A DNA stretch of 64,000 bases from Phoronis australis (Eukaryota > Phoronida > Phoronidae), in the NCBI GenBank assembly GCA_002633005.1, contig NMRA01000409.1, positions 184,407-248,406 on the forward strand. The letters run 5' to 3'. The notes beneath the pieces were generated by a model, which searched no databases, was not told the DNA's origin, and worked only from the letters and a program-made list of their open reading frames with translations. The stretch's first letter is position 1. Each line of letters opens with the position of its first letter. Below are positions 1-12,400 of the stretch, in pieces. The translations under genes were made by a program, and so were the position numbers.

Positions 1-1277
1 TTTGAGAAGATTTGAAATAAAGTGATTGCGATTGAGAGAGGCCATTCGGGAAAATTAATGGCTAGGGTTATTAGAACTTGCAAGCGAAAACTGATACCGA
101 CCTGTTTTGGCCATTACTGCGTCATAGCGATGATCATCGGTTGTTATTGCATATATACAGCTGTAAGGAATCAGCGGAAATGAACAAATTAGGCAGCAAC
201 CGTGGGTACGTACATTGTAACAGTGATAAGCTAATAATTCATTCCCAAGGTCATGAATTTATACGTATTACGAAACGTTGCAACAATCTGAGGAGATTAG
301 AAAATGGTTTTTCGTGCTCATTAGCCAACTCGTGAGCGCGTTGTCATCAAGACGCGCATTTAAGTAGCCAATCCCTTCAAAACTATTCTAGAAAAACACG
401 CAATGAGGAAACCCCAAGGCATAAATCAACATATCCACCCATTTAGAGAGTGGGCTTAAAAAGCGGAACCAATTTTCGAGGGAGCTTCCATGAAAAGTCA
501 ACCTTTTATAGTACTATGTTCCAGAAACATTACGACCTCTTTCGTTGAGATTCTAGCCTGACAGGAAATAACCCATTAAGTCATTTTGTTAAACATATGT
601 ACATTATGATTTCCTTGGCGATTTTGTTATAATTACTATAATCAATACGCCCAGAGATCATTTGACGTTCCTATCTGTGACAAGCAGAATTGGCACGTAG
701 CGCCGATGTCGACAAACGATGCCAATCGGGACTTTTCAATTGCTTTTGACAACACGCGGAAGTAGACACCGTGTTCCTAGCTATTAAACAAATGAGAACT
801 AGGCAAAGGACACGAGCACTTTTAAGTTTGTAGCGTAAATTGCTGGGAATCTGATATCAAAGCAGCAAAACTCGGTTTAACGGTCGAAAGACCGACAATG
901 TCCATTGTACGTATTCCGGCAATTGCTCCTTTGCGCGGATAATGAAAATCGATGCACTGCGGACCCATTGATTTGAGAGTTATGAATCCCCTAAACCAGA
1001 AGTTAGAAAATGTCACGTAGGCCTAAGCGGTCGTCGGTTCTGTAAGGTGGGAATTGATTTTGGATAGGTGCTTCCAGTTTACTCTTATCTGTGGGCCCCG
1101 GCTTCAAGTCTAGATCAAAACTTTGTCATAGTTAAGGCCGAAGACAAAAAATCATAAAACACCTTTTCACGAACACTAGCCCGCTTCTGGTCTTCTGTCA
1201 GATCGGGTTTTGACCTAAGCGAGCATACAAACTACACTTTCGCCGTCTGTTGCGAATTCACAAAACTAAGAAAGGTG

Positions 1278-1310
<33 letters not shown>

Positions 1311-4300
1311 CGCGCGCGCGCGTGAGTGTGAAATACGGTTTCAGAATAATAATGTTGGCCTAAATGAGGTTTATTTACAACACTTGGGATGCAACTGAGA
1401 TCTCGCCTACGTAAGAAGACTCATCTATCACTGGAAATGTCATTTCATACATGTAAGTGTTCTGGTTGGTAGCACTTCATTGGTTACTTCTACGAGTCAA
1501 CGTAACTTTTAGTTGACGGTTTTCGAATCGAAAGAGGACGATGTTTAGTTTTTTTATTGTTTTCTGTTATACAGAATTTGTTAAATGCACGACACTTTTC
1601 ATTGTTCACAGTCTTTATTCCGTTGCGTTCATAATTTCGGAACAAAACTCTACTCTCAACTGAACATAGATACAGTAACTGACCTAGCGACATAATTTAT
1701 TGTTTAGGGATATTAAATTCAACGCAGTTATCATTGACTGTAGTCTCACTCTGGTCTTGGCTTAGACCGATTTCGATCTTTCTTCTGGTCTTAAGAAACT
1801 TCATAAAACGAGACTAGCCCGATTTCGGACTAAGTCAAGACACAAAAAGGCTTATGAAATGCATCCCTGTTTCCAGTTGCCTGAAACAGTCCCAAAAGGG
1901 GACTAAATCTATTGCATGTTCGTGGGTTTGTGAAAAGACCGGTTGTCCTATCTTATGCTGTTTTTGAGTTTCATTCGTTACCAAGTCAATTTTTGGCATT
2001 GATACAAAGCGAGAGTGACCTCTTCGTTGAATTCTAAGTATCACTGAAAATAAGTACCGATCTTACCATGCAACGACTCTTATTTAAGCACTAAGTCCCT
2101 AATTATTTAGATTGAACTAAGGGCTCAGTTTTTAGTTATATTATTAGAAAATTGAAATAGTCTAAGAGGAGATCATAATGAAGATAATATGATAGAAAAA
2201 AGACTACATGTGAAAGTAAAGAACGAAGCAAATGCGCAAAAGATTTAGGTAAATTAGTTGAATCCCTGTTTGGAACTGTTCCATGCAACCGTGCACACAC
2301 TCTTTAACCACTAAAATGAAGTGATCTCTGCACAACCTAATTCTACATCGACTAGTACTGATGTATTGGATGACGTCACAGAGTATCCGTAATAATTTCA
2401 ATGACTCATAAAATCCAAAATTTCTGTGTTTGAGTGCCGTAATGGCGCAGATCTGTTAGGCAATGTTCGGCACGATGTGTACACTTGTTCATGGAAACGC
2501 CTTAAAACATAACCTCTTTCATAGTATGTTTTCTTAAAAAAGTATTTAATACCCCATTTATCCTAGGCACATTTTAGAGCAAAAATGACAATTCAGGAGA
2601 AATGCTTACAATTAGGGGAGAAATCATTGACGACATTGGAGAATCAGGTGAAGAATTGGATAGCTTAAATGAATGATAATTCAGGGAGAAACTGGCATCC
2701 GTTTGGTGACGATATGCGAAGAATTTATATTGATTTAAGGCAAAACTGATAAAAATCCGCGGAGATGATTCGAGAAAAAATTTTTATGACGATTTGGGAG
2801 ATATTGCGTACCCTAATTTGCCCGCGGCACATCCGCTAAAGCAAATAGAAACAAACCGCTTCATGAACCAATTACGTCAGAGCAAAATAGGTGACCATGT
2901 CTTTTCCCCAGTTGGCACTGTAAATTTCACCACGCGAAAACCAAACTCTCCTCGATATCTATGTTAATGAATATAACGCATACGTTGGATCGTACCTGAT
3001 AAATTAGTTAACACATTTTCGAGTCAGTAAATTCCTTAGACCATAAGAATTAACCTTATTATGCTGAAATCTATTGATTTGTGTGTTTTTATCAATGAGA
3101 TTCGTGGAACATGTATTCCTGGGAGCGGACACTAGCATGTGTGTATGTTTGAATAAACCGTTATGAAACTGCAGTGGTAATAGCAAAACGGCTAGGAAGT
3201 GAAATGTGAAAGGCTTTACGGTTGACTTGTCATTGTGTAAATGTATGGCCGTGTGAAAAATACAATGGCACAAAGTTAGAAAAATAAATATTCGACAAAT
3301 TTCGACGATTGTGGGTCCATATTCAACTCATTTGTACTCACATATGAACTATTTCCAATCATTGTCAAGCGAATAGGCCGTGCCTAAAACGTCGACAGTA
3401 TGTCCTAGTCAGCAAAAGCTAAATCACTCCTTTCTAGCTTTGGCAATTTCTTGGAGCAAAATGTTGTGGGATACCGAAATGGAGTTGATTTGTCCGGGTC
3501 CGCAAAAACGATTATGTGTCCTTGAAAATTACCACCTTTTGAAAGGCTACTTCATTATCTTCGCTGAAGCGAGCTTAAGGAGTTAAAAATATTCCCTGAA
3601 CTTACCATAAAATGGACCAAATATGCGCACATCTCCACGAAACGCGTGGAGCAGGGTAACAACAACGGCCTCAGCTATACTGATTATAGCCCCGGGTTAC
3701 CGTGAAAATCGGCGTGTGTGCCTTCGGCGGTCTTGAATGACAATTTTTCTTGAAACACGATTGTACGTTAGCTGCCTTGTATGTATGATGCTGGAGATCT
3801 AACTGACAACTTTCTGAGTGCTCTCTGAGCTAACACCTTTCAAGATGTGTTGTAGTATAAACAAATAAACCTGTGCTTGGATCTATGATGCACGCCAATT
3901 AAATTAATTAACAATGATCAAAAATTTTTGCTTTTAAAGCAATCATACAACGGAGATGATCTTAAATAAGTGCGATGAAGCGCATTAAGCGTCTGGTTGT
4001 GGCAAAACAATATCTTACGGAAATCTCCGTCTTGGAGGCTGCTCATTTTGCAATTGTTGAGGAATTCACAGTGTGCTTCCATTCAGGAAATCTATAATCA
4101 ATTAGAAAGGTATTTTGTTATCATATGTACGCCGACCATTTACATTATTTTGAAATTTGATTTATATTCTTGCTGAACAAACTTGATTTACGGCATCCAT
4201 TATTTAAGTGACATTTGAAAGAAAAGCGCATGGGCACGATAAATTATTCACAGGCAGATATTAGAGGAAAATGACATTAGTTCAAGCGACTGTACCTATA

Positions 4301-5784
4301 ACAGTTGAGCACCGATGGGATTATTTTACACCAAACATGATTTGTTAACATGGCAGCGGAAATTGGTCCAAAATGAACGCGAGATGTTTCGACGTTGTCT
4401 CAAGTTGTGCCTTTTACTTATTCCTGTGGAAATTGGTGCGGGTGTGTGCACAAGAGGGTCGCATTAACAAGTTAGAATGGGATTACATGGCAATGATCGT
4501 TCGCAGTCTTCTGTCTGAAGCTCATCTATAAAGTTAACACAGTCTCTTTGTTTACTGCGCTTGTATTAAATGATTCAAATTTGTCCTGCATACCTTACCT
4601 CCATAGTATGCTGTTTAGAGAATATTTAGAATAATATACGCCCAAAGTAACAACAAAATATTGGTTTAAGTATGTACTTTTAATTTAAAACAATTATGCT
4701 TAGATATCGAAAGTAACGCATGGCTCTTGTGGAGTGAACCAATGATATTCATACAGTCAGGAACTTGGGCACAAAACCGATCACGTGCTTGCGGCCGGAA
4801 CGAGTCTACGAGTGCAAGCAATATGTGCCTCCCTCCTAGTCTGACATTGAGGTTACTGTTTAGTACTCGCCATTATGCTAAGTACGCATTTCTGCCACAG
4901 CAACCTTTTCTGGTGTTATGGACCCTCAATGAAGCAAGACTATGGGATTTAAGATTTATTTCGCGAAGAATTCCATAACTTTAGGTGACGTCACATGAAT
5001 TACGACTGGGTAATATTATATTTGTAACTTCCTCAAAAATGACGGCTGGCGAGGGAAGCTCAAGCGAAACTCTACAGAATTTCATGGATATTTTCAGATT
5101 ATGCTAATTTAATTTTCTTCAGGGTCATGATATGAGTTAACTGTATGTTATTGCTTTTTCATTCAATTTTTATACCATTTCATTTGCTATATTTTTAAAC
5201 GAGTAACTTTTAACAGGAAGTACTGCCGCTTCTGGTCAGGCCACTGATGCCAGCCTAGAGAGAATGCAACTGCCTACAACGAGCGCTGAATTCATGCATC
5301 ATTCGTATCATTTAGTTGTCATTACGTTTACAGGGGACGAAATGACATGCACTACAACATAAGACAGGAAATAAATCCAAAGTACGCTGACAAGGCGAAG
5401 CAATCGGGTCACACTGACTGCCCGAGCAATTTCGACCTGGCCTAATGGCGCCCAGAATAATTTGCCCCATCTCGGATGCGGTACAAAATACTTTAATTCC
5501 GCGAAACCGGTTCTTCTACTTCGGTATGGAAAAAAACTATTGCCGTTGATTATCTCCAGTACCAACTTACCTATCTGTCTGTGTGTTTTATTCGACTTCA
5601 GAAATAGCTCGATGTACTCGCAATGTTACCCCTGTTTGTGTGCGAGTGTACAGACTCACTGTTTATAGAGAAGAAGTAAACTGGATAAAGAAACTTTAAC
5701 CTGAATTCTGATCCTAGAATTGCTAACTCAGTCAAACACATTTAATATATTGTAAATACGTTTTCGTGTTATCTATTAAAGCAT
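1..5784. other. Intergenic region without recognisable gene
   Basis: Short open frames of 60 to 90 codons occur on both strands, but none resembles a known family or sits between convincing splice sites. Apart from the TG/CG microsatellite at 1279-1324, I see no structured element. Distal exons of a gene lying outside the window cannot be excluded. Confidence 0.5.
1279..1324. repeat. Alternating purine-pyrimidine microsatellite, (TG)n then (CG)n
   Basis: About twelve TG units run directly into about ten CG units. Uninterrupted alternation of this kind, particularly CG, is the classical sequence requirement for left-handed Z-DNA under negative supercoiling. The block is also unusual because CG dinucleotides normally decay by methylation. 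Confidence 0.95.
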
Positions 5785-5785
5785 A

Positions 5786-5905
5786 GATTATAGTACATGG
5801 ACCGCCAACTCCGTATACTTTCAATGGACGAAATCTGCTGTTTCGCACAACCCGTTACGTCATTATTCACTAACGTCACCTGGCCAAATTATCTTTTACT
5901 TTTTA
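5786..5905. repeat. Dispersed repeat, copy 1 (second copy at 39868-39990)
   Basis: The stretch shares a clear run with 39868-39990: the words CCAACTCCGTATA and TTTTCAATGGACGAAATCTG or close variants, followed by CATT.TTCACTA.CG.CACCTGGC, in the same order and orientation. No terminal inverted repeats or coding capacity are visible. The family is not identified. Confidence 0.7.
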
Positions 5906-6050
5906 TGAACTTCAGTCGCACTTCACGCAATTTTTTATGAATTTACCTTAGTTGGCTACAGACTGACCCATTTTTATAAAAACTCGCAACGCACAGAAAC
6001 GTTTACACAACTTACGCCCTGTAGCCTACGCAGGTCCTGGAGGAGACGGT

Positions 6051-6118
6051 GTGACCTAGTGTGATAGCTGCCTGACTTCTTTACTAGAGGTCGGGGGTTA
6101 GAATCCCACTGGGTCACA
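6051..6118 (+). repeat. tRNA-derived SINE head (degenerate tRNA-like sequence)
   Basis: An A-box-like start (TGACCTAGTGTGATAGC) is followed by a B-box-like GGTTAGAATCC. A 3' GGGTCAC can pair with a 5' GTGACCT, as in an acceptor stem. The anticodon arm is too short for a real tRNA, so this is best read as the Pol III promoter head of a tRNA-derived SINE. The SINE body downstream is not recognised. Confidence 0.55.
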
Positions 6119-6121
6119 CTT

Positions 6122-7903
6122 CCAAACCCGTGAGTCAGGTTTCAAGCTCCTCAGCTCGGTTTTAACTCTATATTAATAAAGCATGCAAATGGTACCTAGT
6201 GTTCTGTGCAATGGGCGCACGTGCACTGCCTGTGCACGTCTGGTGACGTATATCAGACAGTCTGCAATTATATTTATGCAGCTCCTGATACGAATGAGCT
6301 AACGCACGCTGCATTATCGGACCAAAACGCATTATCGGATCGCATGATTATACATGCGTGTATGCAGTGATCTTAAGCACCTCATTAGAAAGAAAGCGGG
6401 CAAAATAAAACACGATGATCGCTAGGACAGTCAAGGTGGAAACGAGTAGCGTGTTGCCCAAGGCAAATCATCTAAATAAAACAAAATTAAAGCGCGCTTA
6501 TTACATATTTAACGAAGTCAGCTTTAAACTTTGTAAAGACTGGGAGATGGCGTGGGCCTTCATTGATGGAAACAGGACGGTCCAAAAAGTGCAGCCCTTA
6601 CAAAACTCCTCTGCATCCTAATCCGTTGTGTTGGACATGCTGGCTGCAACGAAGTCCTTTTGTCACGGTTTCTACATAAATCACACCATGAGCATTCCAA
6701 TTTCCTTGTCATGTTACCTCTTATTGATTCGGACTTTGTTTGGGGAGCTTCCATTTGCTTATGCGAAACACCAACTTGAATATGATACCTGGTTTCTGTT
6801 ACTATATATGCAGCTTGGTGGTTAATTGGATACAGAAACCATTAGACGTTGGTTTCCCAACAGCTGCGCTGCTCCCCATGATACACAGATACATGTTAGA
6901 TGCAGGCTACAGTTTACTAATTTTTTAACTTCACGCATTTACTACATGTATGTTTTAAATAAACGTGCGGTACATATTTTTAGGTAAACGCGGGAAGTTA
7001 TGGGGGGCACACAGTGATGCACTGTTTTGAGAGTGGCGGAATAATAACCTTCTCAGTTAGACCAAAGATTTTATAGATATAGTATCTTTGGTTAGACGCC
7101 GAACTCGCAATTGTGCACTTAAAGACTGTATCTGTTTAGAAATGTTTGTTTTGATTGTACATTAGGCCGCTCGTAGGTTTACTCTATGTGCACCCAAGTC
7201 TCCAACGAATTTATCGGCACATTAAAGACTTTACAGAGCCATCACACATCGAGGTGAGCTTATCGCTATTCATTGGCTTTGCCGAATGTGTATTGGGTGG
7301 ACTAATTGTAGCCGCAGCCAATGCTCCTGTTTAGCGTACTAGTTTCAGAGTCAACAAATAAGTAAGGCAGACGACCAAAATGACATTTTTGAAATTGAAA
7401 AGTAAATATAAACCGTCTTCTGGTTTTTAAAATCGGTGCATTATAAGAAATATTATAGCGAATACGTTTTCTTCATCAGCGCGACTCAGCCACGCGTGAC
7501 CTGGCTTTTCTCAAGAGAAACTTGGTCTACCGAACGTTGCGCTATGTAAATGCATGCATTCAGGTAGTTACGAGGGATCGTTAGCCCATAAACACCCCTG
7601 TTCTCGATGTTTTCCGATGTTCAAAAGAGAGAATGAAGAAACATGTAAAAACAAAATCCGGTAAAAATGTTTTTTTTTTTTTTAAACGCTGGCTTTCGAG
7701 CCTAATGGGTGTTGCCCTTCATGGCGTATGTGACCCATGTCTTTTGTAAGATCGTCGTTCTCGTTGGTGTTGAAAAACAAAATCATTGATATATCTTTGG
7801 GACTCCTGGTCTGGGTACGTGTTGTCAAGATTCCCACACACAGACCATGAGGTTACCGTTGCTGCGGTCTTGCGAGGTGAAATGACCCGCCACCGTAAGC
7901 GAG
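6122..7903. other. Intergenic region without recognisable gene
   Basis: Only a short hairpin at about 7062-7093 (ACCAAAGAT arms) and a poly-T run near 7669 stand out. I see no coding exon. Confidence 0.5.
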
Positions 7904-8127
7904 CATGCGCGCACCCAGGGGGGCCTCGGGGGCCTCGAATGAGCCCTCCTTTGGCGAAGTGGGCAAAAAGGTCCGCTTCTGAGAATCAAAAAGTCCGAGA
8001 AAATGAGACAAAATCCCACTAAACAAGCACAAACACGCAATTCACAACCGCTATTTTGTTACCAAAAGATCCACAACATCAGGAATTCGAGCCCTCCCCC
8101 CCATATTGAAGACTAGGTGCGCGCATG
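7904..8127 (-). mobile_element. Foldback MITE, copy A (related to 42434-42700)
   Basis: The ends are inverted repeats: CATGCGCGCACCCAG at the left and the complement of CCATGCGCGCACCTAG at the right. The interior (CTCGAATGAGCC, then GTGGGCAAAAA.GTCCGC, then GAGAAAA.GAGACAAAA) matches the element at 42434-42700 in the opposite orientation over its whole length. There is no transposase, so it is a non-autonomous element. Its right end abuts the Penelope-type fragment. Confidence 0.75.
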
Positions 8128-8390
8128 GCGAGGAACCGTCGCGGATAGTTTTACGATGTCCATTGAGACGAATGTGGACAAGAAAGCCGGTCTCAACTGT
8201 ATAATAGGCCTGAGGACAGAGACTGCAACAAATGATGTATATAATGCTAGATGACTTATACGTAAATGGACTTGTGATTGTGAATTTTTTGTCACTGAGG
8301 TGTTGAACTTTGACCTCAGAATATGCTGGCAAGTGAGTCGTCTGGGTTTATTGCGCGGGAAGGTACCACTCAGTAGCGAGTGTATCATTG
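8128..8390 (-). pseudogene. Penelope-like retroelement fragment, GIY-YIG endonuclease region
   Basis: Read on the minus strand, one frame has KKFTITSPFTYKSSSIIYI, then a Cys-rich CCSLC, then YYTVETG and HIRLNGHRKTI. This order (short cysteine segment, VIYLI.C..C, YVGETG, R.N.HR) is typical of the C-terminal GIY-YIG endonuclease of Penelope-like elements. The upstream RRLTCQHI block, which normally precedes it, lies in another frame, so at least one frameshift has occurred. Similarity stops at about 8128, where the foldback MITE begins. No reverse transcriptase is found nearby, so this is a dead 5'- and 3'-truncated relic. Confidence 0.65.
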
Positions 8391-9049
8391 GTTACGACTT
8401 TTCTGCTAGTTAATCGAATGCTTATATGTAGCTGTTTACATGTCAACGTAGGAGGTTCGGAGTAAGTAGTGGCAAGTTTGGGATCACCAAAACGGCGGTC
8501 ACTACCTATTCTCATTTCCTTCTCTTTAGTAATTTTCTCTCTTCCTCACCTTTATATAGTTCAGAACAGGTAGGCACAAGAAAGCAATTCGTGCCCTTTG
8601 CGTTCATACCAGACGAAAGGCCGAACACATAATTTTCGAAAGCCAGTGTTTTAATAAATATTTTTATGGGATTTGAAAGTGTTTTACCAGTTTCTACATT
8701 GCCTCATTTTATACTGTCTTGACATATGTCATTTTTAATTAAAAAGAGATGTTTTCCTCATCGCCACCTGGAGACTATCTAGTCGTCTACTAATTTGCTC
8801 TGTGTGTTAAAGTTATGACATTTCTCCTTTTTACCGTTGGTTATCGATGAAGCTCGCCGATAATGAATTGAAACGTAATGACCTGCCAAACCCCCAGTTT
8901 AACCATTTCTGTACTGCCATGATGGACAATTCAATTCTAAGCGCCCCTTTGTCTGGCCACTGCCAGTTCCCCTCTTGTCATGACTCAAGATCTGTCGACT
9001 TTAGTGTCTTTGCTGCTACTCCTTTATTATAAATATTAATAAAGTTTTA

Positions 9050-9440
9050 TAAAACGAAAATGAAACGATAATTTAGAAAATTATAACAGAGCTTTAGACA
9101 TCTTGTCTTGAACATTTATATCATACGAAATTTGATCATATATACCCCTCCATTCCCCCCTCCCTCCCTTCCTCCACCCCTCACTCCCTCTCTCCCCCAT
9201 CTCTCCCCCCTCTCCCCGCTTCCTCGCCCCCCTCTGTTCCCTCTCTCTCTCTCTCCACCCTCTCTTCCTCCCTCACCCCCACTCTTTCTCGGTTGTTTTT
9301 GCTAAAAAGGCAAGGTAACGTGACCAAACTGGTGTTTCACTGGTATAAAGTCAAAAATCAAATTTTACAGATCTTCTACTTTCAGAAAATATTTACGTTC
9401 ACTAACCTAAATTCTATAGTTTTATAGACATTTGGCTTAA
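9050..9440 (+). repeat. Dispersed AT-rich repeat family R1, copy 1
   Basis: It shares ordered blocks with other copies in the window: AAA.TTATAACAGAG.TTT, CTTGAACATTTATAT, GTCAAAAATCAAAT, CTACTTTCAGAAAATAT and TTCTATAGTTTTATAGA. A pyrimidine tract at 9145-9290 interrupts the copy. No long open frame is conserved between copies, so it is probably a non-coding mobile element or its remnant. Confidence 0.75.
9145..9290 (+). repeat. Long polypyrimidine (C/T) tract
   Basis: About 145 bases are almost entirely C and T, with CCCTCCCT, CTCTCTCT and CCCCC runs. Such homopurine-homopyrimidine stretches can form triplex (H-DNA) structure. The tract lies where other R1 copies have ordinary sequence, so it was inserted or expanded inside the repeat. 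The open frame across it is only Pro/Ser/Leu low complexity. Confidence 0.95.
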
Positions 9441-12400
9441 TGGACAGACTTGTCGGTAAGAACCTACATATCCTTAAAGAGGAATTTGTGATACATTGCT
9501 GGAGGTTTTCCTTCACCGAGTGGTATATATTTTGGGATCATTTAAAAACAAATGTAAAGTCACCATCCAGATGACATGAAAGCCTTAAAAGAGTCCGATT
9601 TCGGTAAAGCCTGCACCACTTTAGCATTTTGTGGTGTCTAAAAGTCAATATATTGACTTCGGTGAAGGTCAGTAACCGTATAGTATTGTCTCTGGCATTT
9701 TGACAGCTGGAGACTTTATGACTTCATGATATGTTCCTATTACATAATAATGGATATCAACACTAGGACGGAAATGAGACTTTCGATTTTCGTTTTGCGC
9801 ATTGGGAATGCAATTTGAACGTATTTAGAATTTAAGTGTTACGTATAGAAAATTGAATTACGGAAAGCACCTCGATGGACAAACACGTGTGCACTATCTC
9901 ACGACAGGACGTCACGTAATTTAATGCGGTGAATACATGTTTTCCTTAAAATGTAATTCAAGAAATATTTCGGCCGCGTTTCATGTCTCTATCGTTAAGT
10001 TAATGTGAAGATTTTCTGATGTTTCATAACACGGGTACAAACAACGCAGCCAGCAGGTTATCCGATTTTATTCGAGACTACATAGCAACCGGTTGGAAGT
10101 CCTTTTCTGGAACCGTGTATGTTTCAGGCACTTGAAAGGTGTTCCTTTACATTCGCGAATTTAGAATTCAGGATGATTTTCGTCAGATGTGACTAAAGTA
10201 ACGTTCAGCTCTGTTTGTATTTGCCTTATATTACTATTAAATTTTTGCCTTAAAATACATTTTATGAAGATTTTTACTAAAATGAAGTGGAAATGGTTTC
10301 TTGAATCTGCTCAATTGTCATGCGCGTATGTTTCACCGCCACGTGGAAGGAGATGTATAATGACCAATTGTTCCACGGTGCTCTTAATCACTTAGGCTAC
10401 TAAAAGGGAATAATTTTGCATTACAATACAACGACAGCGTGAACGTAAACATTGCAGTGAGCTCATGGTTGGACAAGTAGGAATACAAGTTGGAGTCAAT
10501 AAACGGTTGATTTTCCTATTTCCTAGGATTGCGGGCATTTGTCTAATCAATTGAAAGGTTTTATATTACATTGCTCTGCACAAACACCCCGGGTGGTAAC
10601 ATTGACAGAGCAACCATTTAAACGAAGCTCTGTATCCTGTTCTTTAATCAATGTGGAATATTCTTACGTATTCAGACCCATGCGCCTATATCCGAGATTA
10701 TAACACTTTTTTCATGGAACACATTTTTGGAGGAGCTTTGAATATAGGCGCATGCGCCTATACTTCCCTTATAGGTGCTAGCGCTTACACGTTGCATGTT
10801 TAAAGAGTCCCTGTACGAGAAAGTCGTGCAACGGTGGCATTATCACGTAACACAGGTTTTTGACAAAAAGCAATTTTGAGTGCTTGGGTACCGAAATCGA
10901 TGGACAAGTCGATAGTTTCCGTTAAAAATCGTCGTTTCTATGTCTTAAGAAGCTGGCACCCTGTAGTGCAGATGTTTACTGGTTGATTTTGAAGGGGCCT
11001 GAAACTTCACGCTAACCTACGTTGTTTTCGCAATGTGAAATAAAACGACAGAAATCGAGATGATGAAAGAAGAATGAATGAAATTTGTCTTGCCGAAGCG
11101 AGTTGCAACTCCGAAATGACTCGGGAGATTCCCGCAACGATTAAGAAGATGAAACTCAGACTTATCGGCAGCGTTCAAACGAATCCATTTCAACAGGTAC
11201 CATAACCAGGGTGTTCCATAAGAACTGGAATCCCGGTGTTAAACAAATATCCCGAAGTCGAAAACAGCCCCCAGGACCTTCCAATCAGCTAATCAGCCCG
11301 AAAAAAAAAACGAAACCCGACCTTCAAAACAGGAACCCCGGACAATTTTTCCATTTTTCTGAAGCGATGTCAGTTTAGCTTAAGACTTTGAGTTAAAGCA
11401 TCTTCAAGTACTTTCCAGTTGTTTTCTACATTTGTTTGTAAAACAATTGTCAATAATAAAACGTATCTTATATCATGTTGACATTATTATTTGACTGTTA
11501 TCGGTAAAACCTGTGCAACTTGCCTGTGGTCGAATTTCAATACAATCAGTGCGTAGCTGAGGGAAATAGAACTGAAGTAGGTGAAAATAGAGAATCCTAC
11601 AGGAGGCGCAGGTTGATGACATGGGCAAAACCTCTTGGAAATTTTGTCAAAATCACGAGGCTTGCCGAAAAACTCGACGTGTCTAAAACTTTCAACTGCA
11701 CGACGCAACTTTCGCAAAGACACACTTGCGCAATGAAACGTAATCCCAGTTACTTTTTGTTCATAGTTTTTTTAAATATAACAATTGTAAATATCATTTA
11801 GCTTTTGCAAAAAACGTTCAAGTAGGAATCTCATACATACTTTTTGAAGTTGTAACAATAAAACTTGATAAATGTTTATAAATAACACAGTCGATATTAC
11901 CGTAACCCGTGTGTAAAAATAATTTAGTCGCGTAGGTTTAAAGCGTTTGCAATGTGCTTTTCCAGGCTCATACGCGTGTATAAGAAATTATGCTTTTAAA
12001 GGAATTTTATATTCAAGTATTCTTCATATTATAAGCTCATTCGCCTGAGCCTCGGTCTGCGTGGGCGGCTATCCCTAGCATATGTGCAACTCTTAAACTG
12101 AATGCTATTTGTTTGCTTTTTCCATTCTCCGTATTTTTTATTAATTATCGTGTTATTGAATACATATCAACGCCTACTACTTTGCAATAGATAAGTCAAC
12201 TCTCACACATATAGTGGTTTAGAAATTTGCTTCTCGGTTTTACTCAAGTGTTTCACAAGTGCTGCGCAACTCACGTAGTATCTAGAGCATGTGTCACTCA
12301 AAGTATAGCCTTAGACGGTTAGCCAGCATTGTTCCCCTTGCAAATATTTCATGGTAAAAAATGTTACGTCGTGTGTCAATCAATATCTCCCAAGTTTTCA

